From: Streptomyces chryseus
GTDB taxonomy: Bacteria > Actinomycetota > Actinomycetes > Streptomycetales > Streptomycetaceae
Direction: 5' to 3'
Length of the DNA: 64,000 nucleotides
NCBI RefSeq assembly: GCF_014650755.1
Contig: NZ_BMVO01000031.1
Span: 1-64,000 of the forward strand
Both the position numbers and the translations under genes were made by a program. The notes beneath the pieces were generated by a model. The model saw nothing but the letters and a program-made list of their open reading frames with translations. It searched no databases and was not told the DNA's origin. Below are positions 1 to 7,823 of the stretch, piece by piece; position 1 is the stretch's first letter; the number at the start of each line of letters is the position of its first letter.

Positions 1-231
1 CCACCGCCACACTCCCGGAAAGGGCGGCCCCTCCAGCAGACGCAACCAACGCCCCCGAACCCGCCCCACGTGGCTTTCTGCCGACCCCGACCCCGGTCCC
101 TGCTTCGCCCCTGTGTCGTTGATATGCGGGGTCAGCAAAGCTGAGCTTCCCGGTCAGCTCCTTACCTACCGGTCAGTCTCTACCGTCTCGGCAACGACCC
201 CAGCCCCCCGTAGGAACGTTGGGAGAGCCGC

Positions 232-1443
232 ATGAGTCACACGAGCCGCACCCGCATCCCCGCTCGACGCAGACTGGCCGCCGTCATCACCACCTTGGCA
301 GCCGCTCTCGCCCTCACCACCACCACCTCCACCGCCGTCCCGACCGCCCCCGGCGACATCGCCACCCCCACCGCCACCCCCGGCGACATCGTCACCTCCA
401 CCCCCACGTCCTTCCATCCCCTCCCCAACCAGCCCACGCACACCAACGCCTGGCATCTCACCTACCGCTCCACCACCGCCAAGGGCGCCCCCAACGTCGT
501 ATCCGGCACCCTCATCGTCCCCAAGGACGCGCGCACCGGGCCGCGTCCGCTCGTCACGTACGCCGTCGGTACCGTCGGGCTCGCCGACCAGTGCGCGCCG
601 AGCGCCGGGTTCCCCAAGGGCACCACCGTCGAGGCCAACCTCATCAACCAGGCCGTCCAGCGCGGCTGGGCCGTCGCCGTCACCGACTACGAAGGGCTCG
701 GCACCCCGGGCGACCACACCTACACCGTCGGGCGCGCCGAGGGGCACGCCGTCCTCGACGCGGCGCGCGCCGCCCTCCGCCACCCGGAAGCCGGCCGGAG
801 CGGTCTGAGCGACCAGTCACCCATCGGCATCATGGGCTACTCGCAGGGCGGCCAGGCATCGAGCTGGGCCGCCGAACTGCACGACTCGTACGCCCCTGAG
901 CTCAACGTCAAGGGCACGGCGACCGGCGGCGTACCGGCCGACCTGCTGGAGGTCGCCGACTTCAACGACGGCAACATCGGCGCCGGCCTGATCCTGATGG
1001 CCGCCACCGGCCAGCACGCGGCGTTCCCCGAGCTGGAGCTCGACAAGTACCTCAACGCCAAGGGCCGCGCCTACGTCGACTTCATGAAGAAGAACTGCGT
1101 GGCCGTCGACACCGTCGCGGGCCTCTTCCAGCGCATCTCCGACGTGACCGTCACCAACCCGCTCGACCAGCCCGACTGGCAGCAGCGGCTCACCGAGTCG
1201 AACGTCGGCACCCACGCCCCCGACCACCCCGTCTACCTCTACCACGGCGGGCTCGACGAGCTGATCCCGTACTCCGTCGGCAGGCAGCTGCGCGCCGACT
1301 GGTGCGGCAGGGGCGCGAACGTCCAGTGGCGCTCGCATCCCCTGCTCGGGCACATCGGCGCGGTGACCGTGGGCGCGTTCCCGGCGATGGACTGGCTGGG
1401 CGAACGGTTCGCCGGCAGGCCGGCCCAGGGCAACTGCTCGTAA
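232..1443 (+). CDS. Secreted LIP-family lipase/esterase
   Basis: Predicted extracellular alpha/beta-hydrolase of 403 aa. The N-terminus has basic residues (RTRIPARRR) followed by an Ala/Leu-rich hydrophobic stretch at about 14-35, a Sec-type signal peptide, then a Thr/Pro-rich linker. The nucleophile elbow GYSQGG lies near residue 203; a later Asp (HGGLDELIP) and His (PLLGHIGA) complete a plausible Ser-Asp-His triad. Length and motif fit the secretory lipase (LIP) family, which hydrolyses lipid esters; the substrate cannot be read from the sequence. GGGAGAG lies just before the ATG. The gene is monocistronic and convergent with the downstream acyl-CoA synthetase, so a link between lipid release and fatty acid activation is possible but inferred. 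Confidence 0.85.
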   Translation: MSHTSRTRIPARRRLAAVITTLAAALALTTTTSTAVPTAPGDIATPTATPGDIVTSTPTSFHPLPNQPTHTNAWHLTYRSTTAKGAPNVVSGTLIVPKDARTGPRPLVTYAVGTVGLADQCAPSAGFPKGTTVEANLINQAVQRGWAVAVTDYEGLGTPGDHTYTVGRAEGHAVLDAARAALRHPEAGRSGLSDQSPIGIMGYSQGGQASSWAAELHDSYAPELNVKGTATGGVPADLLEVADFNDGNIGAGLILMAATGQHAAFPELELDKYLNAKGRAYVDFMKKNCVAVDTVAGLFQRISDVTVTNPLDQPDWQQRLTESNVGTHAPDHPVYLYHGGLDELIPYSVGRQLRADWCGRGANVQWRSHPLLGHIGAVTVGAFPAMDWLGERFAGRPAQGNCS

Positions 1444-1463
1444 CGCCCCTTCCGGAGGGGGCG
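1444..1463. terminator. Short GC-rich hairpin between convergent genes
   Basis: Near-palindrome CGCCCCTTCCGGAGGGGGCG directly after the lipase stop codon, in the 65-nt gap between convergent genes. It could stop transcription from either side; there is no U-tract. Confidence 0.4.
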
Positions 1464-1508
1464 GCCCCCGCGGGCTCCCCCTCCGCTCGTTTTCGCCACC
1501 ACTCGCCC

Positions 1509-3440
1509 TCACCGCCCGTACAGCCCCGCTATCTCTTCCCCGAAGTCCCGTACGATCGCCGCCCGCCGCAGCTTGAGCGACGGCGTCAGGTAGCCGTTCT
1601 CCTCGGTGAACTCGACCGGCAGGACCTTGAACGCGCGGATCGACTCGGCCCGCGACACCAGCCGGTTCGCCTCGTCGACCGCCCGTTGCAGCGCGGCCCG
1701 CAGGTCCTCGTCGTCGACCAGGTCGCGCAGCGGGACGTCCTGCTTCTTCGTCATCTGACGCCAGTGCCCCAGACCGTCCGGCTCCAGGGTCAGCAGTGCC
1801 GTGATGTACGGGCGGTTGTCGCCCACCACCAGGCACTGCCCCACCAGCGGATGCGCCCGCAGCCAGTCCTCCAGGGGCGCGGGGGCGACGTTCTTGCCGC
1901 CCGAGGTGATGATGACGTCCTTCTTGCGGCCCGTGATGGTCAGGTACCCGTCGTCGTCGAGCGCCCCCAGGTCACCGGTCGCCAGCCAGCCCCCGTCGCG
2001 GGTCACGTCCACCGGCGCCTGCCGCTCCCGGTCCCAGTAGCCGCCGAAGACCTGGCCGCCGCGCAGCAGGACCTCACCGTCGTCGGCGATGCGCACCCCC
2101 GTGCCCGGCAGGGGCTGCCCGACGGTGCCGAGGCGGGGTCTGAGCGGCGGGGTCACGGTCGCCGCCGCCGTGGTCTCGGTCAGCCCGTACCCCTCGAACA
2201 CCCCGATGCCGGCGCCCGCGTAGAACGACGCCAGGCGCCGCCCGAGGGGCGAGCCGCCGCAGATCACGTACTTCACCCTCCCGCCCAGCGCCGCCCTGAT
2301 CCGCCGGTAGACCAGCGGGTCGTAGAGCGCGCGGGCCGCGCGCAGCCCGTATCCCGGCCCGTCCCCCGTCCCGTGCTCCCGCGCCTCCAGCGCCTGGCCG
2401 TAGCGCTGCGCGATCCGGGAGGCGCGGTCGAACGACGAGGCTCGGCCCATCTTCTCGGCGGTCGCACGGCCGGTGTTGTAGACCTTCTCCAGTACGTACG
2501 GGATGGCCAGCAGGAACGTCGGCCGGAAGCCCGCGAGCGCGGCCAGGAGGTCGTCGGTCGCGATGCTGGGGGCGTGTCCGAGCCGTACCCGCGCCCGCAG
2601 GCAGCCGATCGCGACCATCCGGCCGAAGACGTGCGACAGCGGCAGGAACAGCAGGGTGGACGCCGGTTCCTTGCTGACCGCCTTGAAGACGGGGTGCAGC
2701 AGTTCGATCGCGTTGTCGACCTCGGCGAAGAAGTTGGCGTGGGTGAGCACGCACCCCTTGGGGCGGCCCGTCGTCCCGGACGTGTAGACGAGGGTGGCGA
2801 CCGAGTCCGGCTCCAGACCGGCGCGGCGGGCGGTGACGACGGCGTCCGGGACGTTCCGGCCGGCCGTCCGCAGCCGGTCGACCGCGCCGGTGTCGAACTC
2901 CCACAGGTGCGCCAGGTCGTGAAGGTGCTGCCGCTCCGGGCTGATCACCCTGGCCTGCTCGGCGCTCTCGATGGCGCAGGCGACGGCTCCGGAGTCCTGG
3001 AGGATCCAGCAGGCCTGGAAGGCGGAGGAGGTGGGGTAGAGGGGGACGGTGATCAGGCCCGCCGCCCAGGCGGCGAAGTCGAGGAGAGTCCATTCGTACG
3101 TCGTGCGGGACATGATCGCGATCCGGTCGCCGGGCCGCAGACCTTCCGCGATCAGGCCCTTGGCCACCGCGAGCACGTCGGCGGCGAATTCGGCCGCCGT
3201 CATGTCGCGCCAGGTGCCGTCCTGTTGCCTGCGTCCGAGCACGGGGTCGGCCGGTGCCTCGCGGGCGTTGTCGAACGGGATGTCGGCGAGCGATCCGCGC
3301 CGTACGGGCGACACGAGCGCCGGGACGGACGCCTCCCGCACGACACCGTCGACGCGGGTCAGCGAGGGAGGGTGCGGCAGCGGTGGGGAGGGACGTGGTG
3401 CTGGTTGTCGTCGCAGTGGTCCGGGCGCCGGGTGCATCAT
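1509..3440 (-). CDS. Long-chain acyl-CoA synthetase (FadD15-like)
   Basis: AMP-forming ligase of 643 aa that activates fatty acids to acyl-CoA through an acyl-adenylate. Motifs in order: P-loop YTSGTTGRPKG near residue 220, GYGLTET near 420, GWLATGDLG near 490 and GRKKDVIITSGGKN with the conserved C-terminal lysine region. The ATG at 3440 has AGGAG about 10 nt upstream. The family's usual N-terminus aligns with the GTG at 3341 (VREASVPALV), so the first 33 Pro-rich residues may be untranslated or a real extension. Divergent from maoC with a palindromic operator between them; a TetR regulator follows maoC. Probably part of a TetR-controlled fatty acid degradation unit. Confidence 0.9.
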   Translation of the reverse strand: MMHPAPGPLRRQPAPRPSPPLPHPPSLTRVDGVVREASVPALVSPVRRGSLADIPFDNAREAPADPVLGRRQQDGTWRDMTAAEFAADVLAVAKGLIAEGLRPGDRIAIMSRTTYEWTLLDFAAWAAGLITVPLYPTSSAFQACWILQDSGAVACAIESAEQARVISPERQHLHDLAHLWEFDTGAVDRLRTAGRNVPDAVVTARRAGLEPDSVATLVYTSGTTGRPKGCVLTHANFFAEVDNAIELLHPVFKAVSKEPASTLLFLPLSHVFGRMVAIGCLRARVRLGHAPSIATDDLLAALAGFRPTFLLAIPYVLEKVYNTGRATAEKMGRASSFDRASRIAQRYGQALEAREHGTGDGPGYGLRAARALYDPLVYRRIRAALGGRVKYVICGGSPLGRRLASFYAGAGIGVFEGYGLTETTAAATVTPPLRPRLGTVGQPLPGTGVRIADDGEVLLRGGQVFGGYWDRERQAPVDVTRDGGWLATGDLGALDDDGYLTITGRKKDVIITSGGKNVAPAPLEDWLRAHPLVGQCLVVGDNRPYITALLTLEPDGLGHWRQMTKKQDVPLRDLVDDEDLRAALQRAVDEANRLVSRAESIRAFKVLPVEFTEENGYLTPSLKLRRAAIVRDFGEEIAGLYGR

Positions 3441-3447
3441 CTCGACC

Positions 3448-3483
3448 TACTCCTGACCCTTGAGTAACCTTACTCAGGAGTAA
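3448..3483. promoter_or_regulatory. Composite palindromic operator between fadD and maoC
   Basis: Four half-sites alternate in orientation: TACTC at 3448 and 3471, GAGTA at 3462 and 3478. They form a perfect 16-nt inverted repeat TGAGTAACCTTACTCA (3461-3476), a second palindrome TTACTCAGGAGTAA (3470-3483), and outer 9-bp arms TACTCCTGA/TCAGGAGTA (3448-3456 and 3474-3482). It sits in the 71-nt divergent promoter region and overlaps the Shine-Dalgarno of fadD. The likely binder is the TetR protein encoded at 4340-4993; that link is inferred from position. Confidence 0.75.
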
Positions 3484-3511
3484 ATCTACGGCCGCGCAGG
3501 GAGTCCGGACA

Positions 3512-4354
3512 ATGACCTCGCTCGTACCGCTCCTCGCCCTCGGGGCACTCGCCGCTCCCTTCAAGCGCGGGATCTCCGCCTCGGCCGCCCTGCCCGACAT
3601 CGCGCTCACGACCGGACATGTACGAATGGACCTCGGTCAGTTGGCGGCGTACGCGCGCATCTGCGGGTTCCCCTGCACCGACCCGCTGCCGCTCACCTAT
3701 CCGCACGTCCTCGGCTTTCCGCTCGCCCTGCGCGTGATGACGCGGCGCGCCTTCCCCCTCCCGCTGACCGGGCTGGTCCACACCGGCATCTCGATCACCC
3801 GCCATCGGGCGCTGCGCCCCGACGACCGGCCCGAACTGACGGTGTACGCGGTCGCGTTGCGCCCCCACCGGCGTGGCACCGAGGTCACCATGGTCACCGA
3901 GGCGCGCCTCGCCGGCGCTCTCGTCTGGGCGTCGCACAGCACGTATCTGGCCCGCCACCGCACGGCCGGGAACAGCGACGCGCCGCGCCGCCCGTCGTCC
4001 GGGTCCGACGCGCTCCCCGCCGTGGCGTCCTGGGATCTGCCGGGCGACCTGGGCCGTCGTTACGGCGTCACGTCCGGCGACCTCAACCCCATCCACCTGC
4101 ACCCGCTGACGGCGCGGCTCTTCGGCTTCCCGTGCGCGATCGCGCACGGCATGTGGACGTTGGCCCGGTGCGTGGCGCAGCTCGATCCCGCCGACGCGAC
4201 GCACGTACGGGCCGACTTCAGGGCGCCGGTCCTGCTGCCCGCGACCGTCACCTACGCGGCGGCCGGTGACGCCTTCCAGGTGCGCGGCCAAGACGGCCGG
4301 ATCCACCTCACGGGCACGCGGTCGGCCCACCGGACGGGCTCACCCGCGGGGTGA
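3512..4354 (+). CDS. MaoC-family (R)-hydratase/dehydratase
   Basis: 280-aa double hot-dog protein. The second half carries the MaoC signature YGVTSGDLNPIHLHP with the catalytic Asp/His pair, followed by GFPCAIAHGMW. The family hydrates trans-2-enoyl thioesters or dehydrates the 3-hydroxy forms. GGGAG lies 8 nt before the ATG. In many actinomycetes this gene is grouped with a 3-ketoacyl reductase and a thiolase next to fadD and a TetR regulator; those two partners are absent here. The 3' end overlaps the convergent TetR gene by 15 nt. Expression is probably controlled by the operator just upstream. Confidence 0.85.
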   Translation: MTSLVPLLALGALAAPFKRGISASAALPDIALTTGHVRMDLGQLAAYARICGFPCTDPLPLTYPHVLGFPLALRVMTRRAFPLPLTGLVHTGISITRHRALRPDDRPELTVYAVALRPHRRGTEVTMVTEARLAGALVWASHSTYLARHRTAGNSDAPRRPSSGSDALPAVASWDLPGDLGRRYGVTSGDLNPIHLHPLTARLFGFPCAIAHGMWTLARCVAQLDPADATHVRADFRAPVLLPATVTYAAAGDAFQVRGQDGRIHLTGTRSAHRTGSPAG

Positions 4355-4993
4355 GGGCGGCGCCCACCGCCGGCCGTTCATGAGGTTCTCCAGGCCCGCC
4401 CAGGCGAAGTTCATCAGCGTGGCGGCCGTCTCCTTCGCGGTGACGCCCGGCGTCTCGTTGCCCCAGCCCGCGAGCGACTCGGCGGCTCCCACCAGCGCGT
4501 GGGCGAGCCCGCCCACTTCCCGCTCGGCCAGCTCGGAGTCGCAGTCCGCCTCGCGCGCCGCCGCCCCGATCAGATAGGTCACGAAGCTGACGATCTCCGC
4601 ACGCATCCGCGCGACCTCGGCGGCGAAGGGCTCGCCGTGCGTACGAGCCTGGTTGTGCAGGACCGCCCAGCCGTCCGGGTGCTCGGCGGCGTGGGTGAAG
4701 AACGCCCGCAGCCCGTCCCACAACTGACGGTCGGCCGGCGCCCCCGGCTCGACTCCGGCCCGTACCGCCGCGACCAGCGCGCCCGCCTCGCGCCGGATGC
4801 AGGCCGTGAACAGCTCTTCCTTGGAGTTCAGATACAGATAGACGAGCGGCTTCGACACCCCGGCCAGCCCGGCGATCTCGTCCATCGACGCGGCCCGGTA
4901 GCCCCGCTGTCCGAAGGTCTGCACGGCGGCGTCCATCATCTGACGCTCCCGCACGGCACGCGGCATCCGCTTGCCCTTCACAGCCCCACCCAC
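4340..4993 (-). CDS. TetR-family regulator, probable FadD/MaoC repressor
   Basis: 217 aa. N-terminal TetR helix-turn-helix: MMDAAVQTFGQRGYRAASMD, then EIAGLAGVSKPLVYLYLNSKEEL (split here at the helix boundary; residues about 18-62). The C-terminal half is the variable ligand domain. The GTG at 4993 is preceded by GGGAGGAAG; later in-frame starts exist at 4981 and 4966. It is convergent with maoC, overlapping it by 15 nt. Being the only regulator near the 3448-3483 operator, it is the likely repressor of the divergent fadD/maoC promoters, released by an acyl-CoA or fatty acid by analogy with FadR-type TetR proteins. The ligand is inferred. Confidence 0.85.
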   Translation of the reverse strand: MGGAVKGKRMPRAVRERQMMDAAVQTFGQRGYRAASMDEIAGLAGVSKPLVYLYLNSKEELFTACIRREAGALVAAVRAGVEPGAPADRQLWDGLRAFFTHAAEHPDGWAVLHNQARTHGEPFAAEVARMRAEIVSFVTYLIGAAAREADCDSELAEREVGGLAHALVGAAESLAGWGNETPGVTAKETAATLMNFAWAGLENLMNGRRWAPPSPRG

Positions 4994-5083
4994 GTCCGCT
5001 TCCTCCCACCCGGCAGCCCCGCCTCACCGCGTACCGCGGCCTACTGTCCGGTAAGCGTACGGCGCGCACCCTTCCGGAAGCCC

Positions 5084-5117
5084 AAGTGCCCCTGAACGCC
5101 TGCGTTCAGGGGCACTT
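5084..5117 (-). terminator. Perfect 16-bp stem terminator of the symporter gene
   Basis: AAGTGCCCCTGAACGC, two bases, then its exact reverse complement. It lies 31 nt downstream of the symporter stop codon on the minus strand. Confidence 0.85.
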
Positions 5118-5147
5118 CGGATGGTCAGGCGTGGTCGGCGCGTCAGC

Positions 5148-6524
5148 TCACGCCGCGACCGGCACACCGGTCTTCTGCCCGGCGTCGCGCACGTCGTACT
5201 CGTCGTCGAGCTCGTCGACCGGCGAGGCCGTGGCCGTGTTGTACGCCTCGTGGTCGAGGATCTTCTCGCGGGCCGCGACGATGACCGGCACGAGCGCCTG
5301 ACCGGCCACGTTGGTGGCGGTGCGCATCATGTCCAGGATCGGGTCGATCGCCATCAGCAGGCCCACGCCCTCCAGCGGAAGGCCCAGCGTGGAGAGGGTG
5401 AGGGTCAGCATGACCGTCGCACCCGTCAGGCCGGCGGTGGCCGCCGAGCCGACGACCGAGACGAAGGCGATGAGCAGGTACTCCTGGATGCCCAGCTGCA
5501 CGTCGAAGATCTGCGCGATGAAGATCGCCGCGAGCGCCGGGTAGATCGCGGCGCAGCCGTCCATCTTGGTCGTCGCGCCGAACGGCACGGCGAAGGACGC
5601 GTACTCCTTCGGAACGCCGAGGCGCTCGGTGACGCGCTGGGTGACCGGCATGGTGCCGACCGAGGAGCGGGAGACGAAGGCGAGCTGGATGGCCGGCCAG
5701 GCGCCCTTGTAGAACTGGATCGGGTTGACCTTGGCGACGGTCGCCAGGAGCAGCGGGTAGACGCCGAACAGCACCAAGGCACAGCCGATGTAGACGTCGG
5801 CGGTGAAGGTCGCGTACTTGCTGATCAGGTTCCAGCCATAGTCGGCGATGGCGAAGCCGATGAGGCCGACCGTACCGATGGGCGCGAGGCGGATGACCCA
5901 CCACAAGGCCTTCTGGAGCAGCTCCAGGACCGCGTTGCTGAGCTTGAGGACCGGCTCGGCCTTCTCACCGAGCTGGAGCGCGGCGATACCGGCGACGGCC
6001 GCCATGAAGACGATCTGGAGCACGTTCAGTTCGGTGAACGGCGTGATGACGTCGGTCGGCACGATGCCGGTCAGGAAGTCGATCCAGGAGCCGGAGCCCT
6101 CGGGCTTCTGGCCGTCCTTCGGCGTGAGGCCCGTACCGGCGCCCGGGTTGGTGAGCAGGCCGATCGCGATGCCGATGGCGACCGCGATCAGCGACGTGAT
6201 CATGAACCAGAGCAGCGTCCGTGAGGCCAGCCTGGCGGCGTTGTTGACCTTGCGCAGGTTGGTGATCGACACCAGGATCGCGAAGAAGACGAGCGGCGCG
6301 ACGGCCAGCTTCAGGAGCTGGACGAAGATGCCGCCGACCTGCTCCAGCGTCGTCTTGAGCCAGCTGACGTCCTGACTGCGGGCGAGCCAGCCGAGGAAGA
6401 CGCCGAGCAGCAGACCAACGATGATCTGGGCCCAGAAGGGGAACTTGCCGGATATCCGGAAGCGGGTCTTCTGCTTCTGGGGCGCGCTGTCGGGCGCGGT
6501 CGCGGAGTTCGCGGACACGGACAC
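5148..6524 (-). CDS. Dicarboxylate/amino acid:cation symporter (DAACS family)
   Basis: 458-aa membrane transporter of the GltP/DctA/TcyP fold. About eight hydrophobic segments plus the diagnostic hairpin and binding motifs: SRSSVGTMPVT (Ser-rich HP1), FGATTKMDGCA (the NMDG-type motif, here KMDG) and MRTATNVAGQ (the RT..N motif of TM8). It imports dicarboxylates, acidic amino acids or cystine with Na+ or H+. A cysteine-rich leader peptide 110 nt upstream (6635-6748) suggests control by cysteine supply, which would favour cystine as substrate; this is inference. GTG starts at 6524 and 6518 are both possible; GGAG is better spaced for 6518. A strong terminator follows. Confidence 0.9.
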   Translation of the reverse strand: MSVSANSATAPDSAPQKQKTRFRISGKFPFWAQIIVGLLLGVFLGWLARSQDVSWLKTTLEQVGGIFVQLLKLAVAPLVFFAILVSITNLRKVNNAARLASRTLLWFMITSLIAVAIGIAIGLLTNPGAGTGLTPKDGQKPEGSGSWIDFLTGIVPTDVITPFTELNVLQIVFMAAVAGIAALQLGEKAEPVLKLSNAVLELLQKALWWVIRLAPIGTVGLIGFAIADYGWNLISKYATFTADVYIGCALVLFGVYPLLLATVAKVNPIQFYKGAWPAIQLAFVSRSSVGTMPVTQRVTERLGVPKEYASFAVPFGATTKMDGCAAIYPALAAIFIAQIFDVQLGIQEYLLIAFVSVVGSAATAGLTGATVMLTLTLSTLGLPLEGVGLLMAIDPILDMMRTATNVAGQALVPVIVAAREKILDHEAYNTATASPVDELDDEYDVRDAGQKTGVPVAA

Positions 6525-6634
6525 ACTCCGTTGAGGACGTATGGCGATACGGGGACGGGGGTGCGGCGGCCGTGAGCTGCACGGGACGTGCTGGAGCTGT
6601 GGGCGGTCGCCGCTGCGAGATGTCGCTTCTGATG

Positions 6635-6748
6635 TCAGATGTGGCGGCGACAGGCCGCGGACATGCAGCGGCAGAGATCGACATGGAGGCGCGCCACCAG
6701 CACGAGCGGGACGCTCGTGTCAGGGGAGTGCGCGGCTGCTGTCGTCAT
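6635..6748 (-). CDS. Cysteine-rich regulatory leader peptide
   Basis: 37-codon ORF starting ATG at 6748 and ending TGA at 6635. The C-terminal part reads HVDLCRCMSAACRRHI, with three Cys codons in nine. This matches the short actinobacterial leader peptides (an R/L-HVDL core with Cys and Arg) that sit upstream of sulfur and other transport genes and are thought to sense cysteinyl-tRNA by ribosome stalling. No Shine-Dalgarno precedes the ATG; a promoter-like pair ends 8 nt upstream, so the mRNA is probably leaderless. It lies 110 nt before the symporter start on the same strand. No function as a free protein is expected. Confidence 0.75.
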   Translation of the reverse strand: MTTAAAHSPDTSVPLVLVARLHVDLCRCMSAACRRHI

Positions 6749-6756
6749 GCCGAGAA

Positions 6757-6785
6757 CGTTAACACTTGTACTTTGAGAACATCAA
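6757..6785 (-). promoter_or_regulatory. Promoter-like -35/-10 pair for a leaderless transcript
   Basis: On the minus strand TTGATG, 17 nt, TTAACG, then 8 nt to the leader-peptide ATG at 6748, placing transcription start at or next to the ATG. An inverted repeat CTTTGA-5 nt-TCAAAG (6771-6787) overlaps the -35 and may be an operator. Confidence 0.45.
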
Positions 6786-6833
6786 AGCTCTTCTTTGGGT
6801 AGGCGCCCCCGCGCACCGCCCCGCACACGCCAA

Positions 6834-6869
6834 CACCCCGGCCCCGGACGGCTGTCCGGGACCGGGGTG
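6834..6869 (-). terminator. Hairpin terminator downstream of the DUF4229 gene
   Basis: Sixteen-bp stem with one mismatch (CACCCCGGCCCCGGAC / GTCCGGGACCGGGGTG) and a 4-nt loop, 40 nt after the stop codon on the minus strand. Confidence 0.7.
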
Positions 6870-6908
6870 CCGGTCGGGCTGCTGAGTGTGACGTACCTTA
6901 CGCGGCGC

Positions 6909-7199
6909 CTACTGCGTCAGGCCGTCCTCCTGGTTGCGGTTGGACTCCAGCCGGGCCTTCGCGCTGTCCACGCGCTCGACGATCCGCTCCGACATCGCGT
7001 CCCGCTGCTTGCGCAGCAGCACGAAGCTGAGCGGCGCGGAGACCACGATGGCGAGCATCAGGACCCACAGGAGGTTGGAATCGCCGAGGCCGGCCGGGAC
7101 CACACCGAAGTGGACCAGGCCCCAGATGACGAAGAAGCAGGCGACGAAGACGCCCAGGCGCATGGCGGTGTAGCGGATCGTTGCGTGCTTGGTGCTCAC
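6909..7199 (-). CDS. DUF4229 small membrane protein
   Basis: 96 aa from the GTG at 7199, chosen because AGAAGGT lies 6 nt upstream; an in-frame start at 7223 has no ribosome binding site. Two hydrophobic segments (LGVFVACFFVIWGLVHFG and LLWVLMLAIVVSAPLSFVLL) are followed by a charged, probably helical tail (RKQRDAMSERIVERVDSAK). This is the DUF4229 pattern of actinobacteria, whose role is unknown. The gene stands alone, with its own terminator. Confidence 0.75.
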   Translation of the reverse strand: MSTKHATIRYTAMRLGVFVACFFVIWGLVHFGVVPAGLGDSNLLWVLMLAIVVSAPLSFVLLRKQRDAMSERIVERVDSAKARLESNRNQEDGLTQ

Positions 7200-7279
7200 G
7201 GGGGACCTTCTTCTCAACGGCACCTAAAGGGTCCCTACCAGTCAAGCACAGGCCCTCGGCGAACCCGCCGGGCCCCCGG

Positions 7280-7804
7280 TCATTGCAGCGGCAGGAGCAT
7301 GACGATGTCGTCGCGGTCGTCCCCCGGTGCGACCCGGATCGCTCCGGGCACCCGCCCGACCTCCTTGTAGCCGCAGGAGGCGTAGAAGCGGTCGACACCG
7401 GTGCCGCCCCGGCAGGTCAGCCGTATCGCGTCGATGCCCCCGAAGCCGCGGACCGCCTCCTCCGCCGCCGCCATCAGGTCGCGCCCGTACCCCTTGCCCT
7501 GGTGGGAGGGGTGGACCATCACCGTGTAGAGCCACACCCAGTGCCGCATCAGCCGGTGGGTGTTGTACGTGATGAAGACCGTCGCCGCGACCGCGCCCTC
7601 CTCGTCGTACCCGACGAGCAGCCGCGTACGGCCGTCGCTCATGGCGGCGAGGTGCTTGACCCACTCGGGCCGGATGTCGTCGACCATCACGGGAGGTACG
7701 AAACCGACGGCGCCGCCCGCGTTGGAGACGTCCGCCCACAGGGCGAGGACGCCGTCGCGCAGGCCGGGGCCGATCCGGGGATCGAGAGCGAAGGTCAGCG
7801 CCAT
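7280..7804 (-). CDS. GNAT-family N-acetyltransferase
   Basis: 174 aa. The acetyl-CoA-binding motif A reads VMVHPSHQGKGYGRDLM (about residues 97-113), followed by a motif-B-like GVDRFYASCGYKEVGRVP. The protein transfers an acetyl group from acetyl-CoA to an unidentified amine. Next upstream on the same strand is the decayed udgX gene; next downstream is DUF4229. The start codon is the only good one in frame. Confidence 0.85.
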   Translation of the reverse strand: MALTFALDPRIGPGLRDGVLALWADVSNAGGAVGFVPPVMVDDIRPEWVKHLAAMSDGRTRLLVGYDEEGAVAATVFITYNTHRLMRHWVWLYTVMVHPSHQGKGYGRDLMAAAEEAVRGFGGIDAIRLTCRGGTGVDRFYASCGYKEVGRVPGAIRVAPGDDRDDIVMLLPLQ

Positions 7805-7823
7805 GCGCTCGACGATAAACGGA

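Noticed and set aside
1302-3467. Long plus-strand open frame opposite fadD
   Set aside because: Arg/Pro/Gly-rich translation with no family motif; the minus strand carries a complete acyl-CoA synthetase.
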